Assembly (NCBI RefSeq): GCF_021283305.1
Contig: NZ_JAJSOK010000059.1
Location: forward strand, 1 to 48,873
Origin: Pseudonocardia kujensis
GTDB taxonomy: Bacteria > Actinomycetota > Actinomycetes > Mycobacteriales > Pseudonocardiaceae
Direction: 5' to 3'
Length of the DNA: 48,873 bases
Below, piece by piece: positions 24,665 through 31,739 of this stretch. The position numbers and the translations under genes were made by a program. Every line of letters begins with the position of its first letter. Position 1 is the stretch's first letter. A model generated the notes under the pieces. That model saw only the letters and a list, made by a program, of their open reading frames with translations, searched no databases and was not told the DNA's origin.

Positions 24665-25357
24665 ATGACCTCTCCCACCCTCGTCGCCGTCGCGCACGGC
24701 AGCCGCGACCCACGGTCCTCGGCGACCGTCCGGGATCTCGTCGACGTCGTGCGCTCGCGGGCGCCGGGGCTCGACGTCCTGCCCGCCTTCCTCGACTTCG
24801 ACGAGCCCGGGTTCGGCGACGTGCTCGCCGACCTGGACGGCCCCGCCGTCGTGGTGCCGCTGCTGCTCGGCTCGGCGTACCACGCGCGGGTCGACATCCC
24901 CGCCGTCGTGGCGGAGTCCGGAGCACCCGACGTCCGGGTCGCCGACGTCCTCGGCCCCGACCCCGCCCTGCTCGACGTCGCCGCCGAGCGGCTCGGCGCG
25001 CTCGGGCTCGCACCCGGCGACCCCGGTCTGGGGATCGTGCTCGCCGGGACGGGCTCCTCGCACGGGGCCGCCAACGCGGTGGTCCACCGGCTGGCGGAGC
25101 GCTGGCCGCGGACCGTCGCGGCCTTCGCCACCGCCTCCCCCGGGGTGGCCGACGCGGTCGCGGAGCTGCGGGAACACGGCGCCCGACGGGTCGCGGTGGC
25201 CTCCTGGTTCCTCGCCCCCGGCCGCCTGCTCGACCGCGTGTGTGTGCAGGCCGACGGTGCGCCCGTCGCCGAGGCCCTGGGCGCGCACCCCGCGGTCGCC
25301 GACATCGTCCTGGCCCGCTACCGCACCGCGGCCGCCCTGCTCCCCGCCGCGGCCTGA
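24665..25357 (+). CDS. Sirohydrochlorin chelatase (CbiX/SirB family)
   Basis: A 230-residue two-half class II chelatase. The N-terminal strand has AHGSRDPRSSATVRDLV, with the active-site His. The second half has LAGTGSSHGAANAVVHRLAERW. It inserts Fe2+ into sirohydrochlorin for siroheme, or Co2+ for cobalamin. Its place after the siroheme sulfite reductase operon makes siroheme supply the likely role. The length suits a long-form enzyme with both halves. ATG 24665 is 35 nt after the hairpin, and no strong ribosome-binding site is visible. Confidence 0.88.
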   Translation: MTSPTLVAVAHGSRDPRSSATVRDLVDVVRSRAPGLDVLPAFLDFDEPGFGDVLADLDGPAVVVPLLLGSAYHARVDIPAVVAESGAPDVRVADVLGPDPALLDVAAERLGALGLAPGDPGLGIVLAGTGSSHGAANAVVHRLAERWPRTVAAFATASPGVADAVAELREHGARRVAVASWFLAPGRLLDRVCVQADGAPVAEALGAHPAVADIVLARYRTAAALLPAAA

Positions 25358-25607
25358 GCCGCCGCGCGCTCGAGAGAACCCGCGCAGCCGGGCACGGCCC
25401 TCACTGTCCGGTCATTCCTCCTCGTTCCCGGGGACCCGGGCACACAGGGCCCGCAGACGGGGCTGAGAGGCCCGCCACGCCGGTGGACGGGAACGATCAC
25501 CGCCTCGCCCCCGAGCACCCCGTATCTTCGCACGTCAGCACGGCGACCCGCCTCACCTGCGCGTTCGTCCGGACATTTGAGCCCGCTCCCGCATCACGGA
25601 CGCCTGG
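25358..25607. other. Non-coding stretch after the chelatase gene
   Basis: About 250 nt without a supportable gene. Base composition is less extreme than in the genes. I see no strong hairpin or repeat here. It is followed by the candidate promoter of the small ORF. Confidence 0.4.
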
Positions 25608-25636
25608 TTGAGGCCTCCCGCCCGCGATCGCACGAT
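25608..25636 (+). promoter_or_regulatory. Candidate promoter for small ORF / TauE gene
   Basis: TTGAGG (25608-25613) and CACGAT (25631-25636) are separated by 17 nt, and an ATG follows 6 nt later. Spacing is ideal for a housekeeping sigma factor and a leaderless ATG; the -10 box is imperfect. Confidence 0.4.
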
Positions 25637-25642
25637 GGGGTC

Positions 25643-25768
25643 ATGCCCGCCGACGACCTGCGCCCGCTCACCCCGGGCGCCTTCGCCGTGCGGCCCCTCC
25701 GGGTCTCGGACCTGGAGCTGTTCTGGCCGTCGCGCCGCGGCCACGCCTTCGACGAGCTCTGTCGCTGA
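25643..25768 (+). CDS. 41-aa leader-like small ORF upstream of the TauE/SafE gene
   Basis: ATG to TGA encodes 41 residues ending SRRGHAFDELCR. Nearly every third codon base is G or C, better than expected for non-coding sequence. The ending RRxH....LCR recalls the sulfur leader peptide at 19481, with a single TGT Cys one residue from the end. An internal GTG at 25688 would give exactly 26 residues, the same length as that leader. A putative sulfur-compound exporter follows 90 nt later, and GGCCCGC/GCGGGCC (25809-25834) forms a hairpin between them. A cysteine attenuator is a reasonable guess, not shown. Confidence 0.5.
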   Translation: MPADDLRPLTPGAFAVRPLRVSDLELFWPSRRGHAFDELCR

Positions 25769-25858
25769 CCTCGTCGTCGCCTTCCCTGCTCGACCGCACC
25801 GCGCCCCGGCCCGCTCGCCGTGCCCGCGCGGGCCCACCACCGCGAGAGAACCCCCGCA

Positions 25859-26830
25859 ATGCGCACCCTGATCGTCTTCGCCCTGGTCGGCCTCGGCGCC
25901 CAGCTCGTCGACGGCGCCCTCGGCATGGCCTACGGCGTCACGTCCTCGTCGCTGCTGCTGATCGCCGGCGTGAACCCGGCGGCCGCCAGCGCCTCCGTGC
26001 ACCTCGCCGAGGTCGGCACCACCCTCGCCGCCGGCGCCTCGCACTGGCGCTTCGGCAACGTCGACTGGAAGCTCGTGCTCCGCCTCGGCGTCCCGGGCGC
26101 GATCGGCGCGTTCCTCGGCGCCACCGTGCTCTCCGCGCTGTCGACGGAGAACGCCGCCCCGATCATGGCCGGGATCCTGCTGGCGCTGGGCGTCTACATC
26201 CTGCTGCGCTTCTCGGTCCGCCCGCCCCGCGAGGCGACGGCCCGCCGCTCGCCGCACCGCTCGAAGTTCCTCTCGCCCCTGGGCCTGGTCGCCGGGTTCG
26301 TCGACGCCACCGGTGGCGGCGGGTGGGGCCCGGTGGCGACGCCCGCGCTGCTGACCGCCGGCAAGACCGCCCCGCGCACCGTGATCGGCTCCGTCGACAC
26401 CTCGGAGTTCCTGGTCGCGCTGTTCGCCAGCATCGGCTTCCTGCTCGGCCTGGGCAGCGCGGTCCTCGACCCGTGGACGATCGGCGGCCTGCTGCTCGGC
26501 GGCCTGGTCGCGGCGCCGATCGCGGCCTGGCTGGTCACGAAGATCCCCGCTCCGGTGCTGGGCACCGCGGTCGGCGGCATCATCGTGTTCACCAACGCCC
26601 GCACGATCCTGAACGCGCTCGACGTCTCCGGGGCCCTGTTCGCCGGCGTCTCCACGCTGATCGTCGCGGCGTGGGTCGCCGCGGTCGCCGTCGCCGTGCG
26701 CCGGCTGCGCCGGACCCGCGCCGCCGAGGTCCGGCCGGCCCCCCGCGAGCTCGCGGGCGCGACGGCCGGTGGCTCGACCGAGCGCCTCCCGTCCGACGCG
26801 ACCCCGCGGCCCCTCCCCGACGAGGACTGA
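25859..26830 (+). CDS. TauE/SafE-family membrane permease (probable sulfite/organosulfonate exporter)
   Basis: A 323-residue integral membrane protein with about eight hydrophobic segments. The TauE/SafE pattern is seen in the repeated halves VGLGAQLVDGALGMAYGVTSSSLLL and LGLVAGFVDATGGGGWGPVATPALL. Family members export sulfite, sulfoacetate or related anions. The hydrophilic C-terminus (about 285-323) is cytoplasmic. Its place after the sulfur operon supports a role in sulfite efflux or sulfur homeostasis. ATG 25859 has only a weak GAGAGAA upstream. Confidence 0.88.
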   Translation: MRTLIVFALVGLGAQLVDGALGMAYGVTSSSLLLIAGVNPAAASASVHLAEVGTTLAAGASHWRFGNVDWKLVLRLGVPGAIGAFLGATVLSALSTENAAPIMAGILLALGVYILLRFSVRPPREATARRSPHRSKFLSPLGLVAGFVDATGGGGWGPVATPALLTAGKTAPRTVIGSVDTSEFLVALFASIGFLLGLGSAVLDPWTIGGLLLGGLVAAPIAAWLVTKIPAPVLGTAVGGIIVFTNARTILNALDVSGALFAGVSTLIVAAWVAAVAVAVRRLRRTRAAEVRPAPRELAGATAGGSTERLPSDATPRPLPDED

Positions 26831-26843
26831 CCCCGGGACGAGG

Positions 26844-26875
26844 ACCGGCCCTTCCGCGCGAGCGGGAGGGCCGGT
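26844..26875. terminator. Strong bidirectional terminator-like hairpin
   Basis: ACCGGCCCTTCCGC and GCGGGAGGGCCGGT pair over 14 bp (one T-G wobble) around a GCGA tetraloop. It lies between convergent tauE-like and FAD/NAD(P)-binding genes, 13 nt after one stop and 8 nt from the other. Confidence 0.8.
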
Positions 26876-26883
26876 CTGGGTTC

Positions 26884-28767
26884 TCAGGCCGCGGCGCTGC
26901 GCGCGCCCGGCAGGGACAGCAGGACGGCCCGGGCGACGGCGTCGTTGTAGCGCAGGCTCTGCGCGTTCATCCCGGGCCGGGTGAAGGCGCCCGCGACCTT
27001 CACCGTGGTGTGCGGCCCGACCGCGAACCGCTGCTCGTGGACGTGGCCGGCGGCGTCGACCAGCGCCCCGTCGGCCGGGCGCACCCGGACCAGCCCGGTG
27101 TGCCGCAGGACCGCGCCCGACGCGTCCCGCAGGATCTCCTCGGACACCTCGCCGGTCGCGCGCAGGCCGGCCAGCAGCGGGTCGGCGGTCCGCTCGACGC
27201 TGGGGTCGGGCAGCCGGGCGTCGATCAGGATCGTCGACCGGACCGGCGGGGCCCCGGCGAGCGTGGTGCTGCCGGCGCGGAAGCCGTCGTCGTCGAGGTC
27301 GACCCACATGCCCGGGCCCAGGAACTGCACGTACCCGGCCTCGGAGAGCGCCAGCAGCTGGCGCACCCGGAACCCGGGCGGTCCGCTCGCGACCGAGTTG
27401 AAGAAGCTCTGCCACCACGGGACGTCGCGGGCCCGCGAGGCGGCGGACAGCAGCCCGGCGCCCTGCACCCGGGTGATCTCCCCGTAGACGGCGAGCATCG
27501 CGGTGAACGCCCCGAGGTGCGGGGTGTGCCGCTCGTCGGTGTGCTGGCGCAGGTCCTCGGCGATCCGGGCCCGGACGAGCGGCTGCAGCTCCTCCAGCGA
27601 TCCCGCGGCGAGCCCGTCCAAGGGCCGGTCCAGCGCGGCGAAGTCGATCCGGTCGATCGGGTCGGGAACGGCCGACTCCAGCAGCTCGGCCATCTCCGGG
27701 GAGTCCCATGCGAGGGCGGCGTAGCGCGGCTCGAACTCCTCCCACGGCAGCGCCACCAGGTCAGGGTGGCCTCCGAACAGCTCGTGGTACCAGCCGAAGG
27801 CGATCTCCTTGGCCATCAGCGGCCAGAGGTCGCGACGCAGCTCGACCGGCCGGGGCAGCGCGTCGACCTCGTCGGCGGTGAGGAACCGCGGCACCGGCGG
27901 GCGCCCCGCGCGCAACTGGTAGTGCGTCTTGGAGTGGTAGGGCGCCCCGCGCGGCGACCCGGCGACCAGCCGCGGCTCGCGGCCCGACGGCACGTAGGTC
28001 AGCCCGCCGGGGCCCTCCTCGAAGCGGCCGCCGCGCCCCTCGAACAACAGCACCACCAGGTCGACGAACGCCAGCCCCAGCCCGCGGACGACGACGGTCT
28101 CCCCCGGCTCGACGACCGAGAGGTCCGAGTCCGTGGTCTGCTCCGGCGGGAGGTACCGCAGCCCGCGGGCGGTGGCGGCGTCGAGCAGGGCCAGTTCGTC
28201 CGGCGCAGGCGTGGCGTCGAGGTGCCCGGAGGCCAGCACGACGGCGTCGACGGTCAGCGCCGGCTCCCCCTCCACCGCGAGCACCTGCCGGCCGGACCGT
28301 TCGGTCAGCCCCGTGGCCCGGGCGGGGTGGACGTGCACCCGGACGTTCTCGGGCAGGTCGGCGACGACCGCCCGCAGCACCGAAGCCAGGTAGCGGCTCT
28401 GCAGCCGGCGGCTCGGGAACGTCGAGGCGGTGACGGCGCGCAGCTCGGCCGCCAGCTCCGGGGGCCAGTCCGCGAGGTCCGCCGCGGTGAGGGTCTGCGC
28501 CCACTCCCAGAACGACGGCCCGGGGACGACGGGGCCGTCGCAGACGACCGAGTCGTCCGTGTACATCGTGACGTCGGCGGCCATCGAGTTCATGGCCAGC
28601 AACGGCGACTGCGCGTCGCGCCAGATCCGCCCGGCCCCGGCGGGGTACGGGTCGACGAGATGGACGTCCAGGGCGTCGCGGAACAGCTCGGGCGCACTGG
28701 CGGAGATCCGCTCCAGGATCCCGACGCCGCGCGGACCGGCCCCGACGATCGCGATGGCGGTGCTCAT
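26884..28767 (-). CDS. FAD/NAD(P)-binding protein (FAD_NAD_binding_9-type)
   Basis: A 627-residue flavoprotein-like protein. The N-terminus has the dinucleotide-binding motif AIVGAGPRGVGILERI, and MNSMAADVTMYTD and VVLASGHLDATP follow as in the FAD-NAD(P)-binding family PF13454. A second nucleotide-binding segment is VVVRGLGLAFVDLVVLL. Members occur in actinobacterial secondary-metabolite and sulfur-related loci, but reactions are rarely known. GGGAGG lies 3 nt before ATG 28767. It diverges from the hyperacidic gene; a dyad in the shared region may be an operator. Confidence 0.82.
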   Translation of the reverse strand: MSTAIAIVGAGPRGVGILERISASAPELFRDALDVHLVDPYPAGAGRIWRDAQSPLLAMNSMAADVTMYTDDSVVCDGPVVPGPSFWEWAQTLTAADLADWPPELAAELRAVTASTFPSRRLQSRYLASVLRAVVADLPENVRVHVHPARATGLTERSGRQVLAVEGEPALTVDAVVLASGHLDATPAPDELALLDAATARGLRYLPPEQTTDSDLSVVEPGETVVVRGLGLAFVDLVVLLFEGRGGRFEEGPGGLTYVPSGREPRLVAGSPRGAPYHSKTHYQLRAGRPPVPRFLTADEVDALPRPVELRRDLWPLMAKEIAFGWYHELFGGHPDLVALPWEEFEPRYAALAWDSPEMAELLESAVPDPIDRIDFAALDRPLDGLAAGSLEELQPLVRARIAEDLRQHTDERHTPHLGAFTAMLAVYGEITRVQGAGLLSAASRARDVPWWQSFFNSVASGPPGFRVRQLLALSEAGYVQFLGPGMWVDLDDDGFRAGSTTLAGAPPVRSTILIDARLPDPSVERTADPLLAGLRATGEVSEEILRDASGAVLRHTGLVRVRPADGALVDAAGHVHEQRFAVGPHTTVKVAGAFTRPGMNAQSLRYNDAVARAVLLSLPGARSAAA

Positions 28768-28845
28768 CGTCCTCCCGGCGGTCGACCTTCGCAGGGTGCA
28801 GCGCCCGCACCCGCCGCCGGTATTCCCGGGACCCCTCCCCAGGCA

Positions 28846-28869
28846 CGGGGTGGGGTCCACCCCACACCG
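28846..28869. promoter_or_regulatory. Dyad-symmetric element in a divergent promoter region
   Basis: GTGGGGT and ACCCCAC flank CC as a perfect dyad (28850-28865). Symmetry extends on each side after one mismatch, giving 11-bp arms. It lies 79 nt before the FAD protein start and about 120 nt before the acidic protein gene. A TTGACT at 28901-28906 may be a -35 element for the latter. It is probably an operator; a hairpin role is also possible. Confidence 0.45.
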
Positions 28870-28990
28870 GGAACGGGGGCCGGCGACCCGTTCGCGGGGG
28901 TTGACTCGCTCGTCCCGAGCCTCCCGGATCGGCACAGTTCTCGGCACCGGAGGACCCGGACGGGGCCTCCACCGACCCGAGGAGCACAGC

Positions 28991-29206
28991 ATGGGTGCGT
29001 GGGAGAGCAGCTACAGCGAGGACTACTCCGAGGACTACTCCGAGCAGACCTGGGACGAGGAGGAGTTCGACGGCCAGGACGAGGACGGCGGCGAGGACGA
29101 CTTCGACGAGACCGCGAGCTTCTCGGACGAGGACGACGCCGATGTCGACGACGTCTCCGACGACGACGGTGACGACGGCGAGCACGACGACTACTCCGCA
29201 GCATGA
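28991..29206 (+). CDS. Hyperacidic 71-aa protein
   Basis: A very acidic small protein: 34 of 71 residues are Asp or Glu, and there is no Lys or Arg. The N-terminus repeats Ser-Glu-Asp-Tyr (YSEDYSEDYSEQ), and the rest is Asp/Glu clusters broken by Gly and Ser. It is predicted to be disordered. The start is well supported by GAGGAG 7 nt before ATG 28991. It is 106 nt upstream of the dynamin-like gene and probably cotranscribed. It could act as a charge mask, metal buffer or partner of the basic helices of that protein; none is shown. Confidence 0.75.
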   Translation: MGAWESSYSEDYSEDYSEQTWDEEEFDGQDEDGGEDDFDETASFSDEDDADVDDVSDDDGDDGEHDDYSAA

Positions 29207-29312
29207 CCCGACCCGGCCGCCCCCCCCCGCGGGCCGCCCGGAGCCGTCCGCACGACCCCTGCCCGCCGTCGTGTCGGACCCCCTGCCCGTCGACCACCCC
29301 GAGGAGCCGGAG

Positions 29313-30473
29313 ATGACCGAGACGATCACCGCCCCCGCCCGCAGCACCGCCACCGAGGCGGCCGAGCTCCTCGACGAGACCCTGGCCGGCGCGGAGGCCA
29401 ACGACCGCGCGGACCTGACCCGCCGCCTGCACCGCGCCCGCGAGACCCTGCGGCTGTCCCGCAACACCGACCAGGAGGCCGCCGCGGTCCGCGCCGCAGC
29501 CGAGGAGACCGACCGCGCCCTCGCCTCCCTGGGCGCCGACCTGCGCTTCCGCCGCGCCGCGCTCACCGACCCGACCCGCGCCAACCGGCTGCGCGCCGAG
29601 CTGGCCAGCACCCGCGCACAGTCCGAGCACGAGCGCGGCCTGGCCCGGGAGTGGCCCCAGCTCCTCGCCGACGGCTTCGCCACCCTCGTCTCCGACGCCG
29701 AGTTCGCGGTCCGCACCGCCACCCGCGGCGTGCTGGCCGAGTGCGACGCCGCCCTCGCCGGCGCCGACCCGCGCAAGGACCGCACCCGCCTCGACGCGCA
29801 GCTCCGCGAGCGCCTGGTCGCCGAGGCCGACCGCGCGCGCGGACAGGCCCGCGACACCGTCGCCGCGCTCACCGCGCGGCTCGACCGGCACCTCGAACTC
29901 GGCACCCCGCTGGAGGTGCCCGCGCTGCCGATGACCGCCCCGGCGGCGCTCGTCGACGGACTCGCCCCGCCGCCGGCCGAGTCCGACCGCGGCACCATGC
30001 CCGTGGGCGCCCGGATGGCCAGGGTCGTCATGCCGTCCTACGGCGGGATCATGATGTCGCTCGTCCTCACCCGGGTCTTCCACGTCGCGATGCCGCTCTG
30101 GATCCTCGTCACCGGCGCCGTGACGGCCGCGCTCACGCTCGGTGGCTCGGCGGTGGCCGCGGAGCGCAAGCGTTCTCTCGACCGCCGCCGCCAGGCGGCC
30201 CGCGCGGGGACCCGCGCCGTGGTCGAGGAGTTCCAGATCGTGCTGGTCAAGCAGCTGCGGGACGCCTTCCGGACCGCCCAGACCACGCTGCGCCGCGCCG
30301 CCGGAGCCGCGGTCACCGCCCGCGAGAAGGCCACGACGGCCCGGCTCGAGGGCGTGCGGCGCAGCGTCGACGAGCTGCGCGACGCGAACCGGGCGATCCG
30401 GGCGGTGGACAACGACCTGGTCTCCGTCGCCGAGCTCCGGGGCCGGGCCCGCCGGCTCGCCGAGGGCACCTGA
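29313..30473 (+). CDS. Dynamin-like protein lacking the GTPase domain (stalk plus membrane region)
   Basis: A 386-residue, mostly helical protein. It resembles the C-terminal half of actinobacterial bacterial-dynamin-like proteins: the stalk segment REWPQLLADGFATLVSDAEF and DPRKDRTRLDAQL, then membrane segments (MPSYGGIMMSLVLTR and MPLWILVTGAVTAALTLGG, about 240-285). The basic motif AAERKRSLDRRRQAARAGTR and VVEEFQIVLVKQLRDAFRTAQTTLRR follow. No P-loop or other G-domain motif is present, so it cannot hydrolyse GTP by itself. The start is ATG 29313 with GAGGAG 6 nt upstream. It may form a scaffold or need a partner GTPase encoded elsewhere. Assignment rests on pattern recognition. Confidence 0.55.
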   Translation: MTETITAPARSTATEAAELLDETLAGAEANDRADLTRRLHRARETLRLSRNTDQEAAAVRAAAEETDRALASLGADLRFRRAALTDPTRANRLRAELASTRAQSEHERGLAREWPQLLADGFATLVSDAEFAVRTATRGVLAECDAALAGADPRKDRTRLDAQLRERLVAEADRARGQARDTVAALTARLDRHLELGTPLEVPALPMTAPAALVDGLAPPPAESDRGTMPVGARMARVVMPSYGGIMMSLVLTRVFHVAMPLWILVTGAVTAALTLGGSAVAAERKRSLDRRRQAARAGTRAVVEEFQIVLVKQLRDAFRTAQTTLRRAAGAAVTAREKATTARLEGVRRSVDELRDANRAIRAVDNDLVSVAELRGRARRLAEGT

Positions 30474-30543
30474 GGGGAACAGGCCGGGGCACGACGGCCT
30501 TGTGCGGGGGGAGAGCCGACTCCCGCCCGCGAAGGAGCACGCC

Positions 30544-31632
30544 ATGCCCGTGGAGTTCCTCGGCATCGGAGCGACCAACGACGGCACCGAGACCCGTCCG
30601 CGCTCCGGCCCCGCCTTCGATCCCGCGTTCACCCTCGCCCTGGCCCGGGCCCACGAGGAGAGCGGCTGGGACCGCGTCCTCACGGCGTACTCGTCGGGCA
30701 GCCCGGACCCCGCGCAGGCCGCCGCCTACATCGCCGACCACACCGAGCGGCTGCAGCTGCTGCTCGCGCACCGGCCCAACGTCTCCTCGCCGACGTTCAC
30801 CGCGAAGACCGTCGCGACCCTCGACGCGATGTCCGGCGGCCGGCTCACCCTGCACGTGATCACCGGCGGCAACGACCACGAGCAGCGGCGCGAGGGCGAC
30901 ACCCTGCCGAAGGACCGCCGCTACGACCGCACGCGCGAGGCGATCCAGATCCTCAAACGGGCGTGGACCGAGAAGGAGCCGTGGGACTTCCACGGCGAGC
31001 ACTACGACTTCGCCGACTTCGTGCTCGACGTCGAGCCCGTCCAGAAGCCCCGCCCCCGCATCTCCTTCGGCGGTTCCTCCCCCGCGGCCTACCGGGTGGG
31101 CGCCGAGGAGGCCGACATCTACGCGCTCTGGGGCGAACCGCTCGCCGGCACCGCCGAGCAGATCGCGACCATCACCCAGCTCGCGAAGGAGGCCGGACGC
31201 CCGGCGCCGGCCTTCCAGGTGGCGTTCCGCCCCATCCTCGGCCGCACCGAGGAGGAGGCCTGGGAGAAGGCGTACGCGACCGTCGCCCGGATCCGCGAGC
31301 GCACGGCGGGCGGGCGGCAGCTCACCCGCCGGCACAGGCTCACCGACCCGGAGAACGCCGGCTCGCAGCGGCTGCTCGCCAGCGCCGCGGAGGGCGAACG
31401 GCACGACCGCGCGCTGTGGACCGTGACCGCCGCGGCGACCGGTGGCGCGGGCAACTCGACCGCGTTGGTGGGTACGCCGGAGACCGTCGCGGCGGCGCTG
31501 ATGGACTACTACGACCTCGGCGTCCGGATCCTCTCCGCCCGCGGCTACGACCTGCTGGAGGACGCGAAGGAGTTCGGCCGCGAGGTCATCCCGCTCGTCC
31601 GCCAGGAGGTCGCGCGCCGCGACGCCGCCTGA
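30544..31632 (+). CDS. LLM-class flavin-dependent monooxygenase, SsuD-like (FMNH2-dependent alkanesulfonate monooxygenase family)
   Basis: A 362-residue luciferase-like TIM-barrel enzyme with alkanesulfonate-monooxygenase features: FLLAHRPN-like QLLLAHRPNVSSPTFTAK, MSGGRLTLHVITGGND, RYDRTREAIQILKRAW and ISFGGSSPAAYRVGAEEADIYALWGE. Such enzymes use FMNH2 and O2 to split C-S bonds of sulfonates, releasing sulfite, or act on related substrates. The neighbouring sulfur genes support a sulfonate role, but no SsuABC transporter or SsuE reductase is visible. AAGGAG lies 7 nt before ATG 30544. Confidence 0.85.
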   Translation: MPVEFLGIGATNDGTETRPRSGPAFDPAFTLALARAHEESGWDRVLTAYSSGSPDPAQAAAYIADHTERLQLLLAHRPNVSSPTFTAKTVATLDAMSGGRLTLHVITGGNDHEQRREGDTLPKDRRYDRTREAIQILKRAWTEKEPWDFHGEHYDFADFVLDVEPVQKPRPRISFGGSSPAAYRVGAEEADIYALWGEPLAGTAEQIATITQLAKEAGRPAPAFQVAFRPILGRTEEEAWEKAYATVARIRERTAGGRQLTRRHRLTDPENAGSQRLLASAAEGERHDRALWTVTAAATGGAGNSTALVGTPETVAAALMDYYDLGVRILSARGYDLLEDAKEFGREVIPLVRQEVARRDAA

Positions 31633-31640
31633 GTTCGCAC

Positions 31641-31733
31641 TGTGGAACCACAACGCGCTGAAACGCCGGATAATCTCGCGTTATGGTTCCATAACGCGGC
31701 CGGAGGGCAGGAACAATCGCGTCATGGATCCGT
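31641..31733. repeat. Three palindromic sites at 41-bp spacing (imperfect 41-bp tandem repeat)
   Basis: Site 1 is TGTGG-AA-CCACA (31641-31652). Site 2 has 10-bp arms CGCGTTATGG and its complement around TT (31677-31698). Site 3 is a diverged copy with GGATCC at its centre (31718-31733). The centres are at 31646.5, 31687.5 and 31728.5, exactly 41 bp apart, about four helix turns. Sequences between them are partly conserved (ACGCG and AATCTCGCGT / CAATCGCGT). It lies between convergent gene ends, where no promoter is expected. Confidence 0.8.
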
Positions 31734-31739
31734 ACTGCG

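Noticed and set aside
31641..31698. Inverted repeats as terminal repeats of an insertion sequence
   Set aside because: No transposase lies between or beside them and the distance between arms is only tens of bases.
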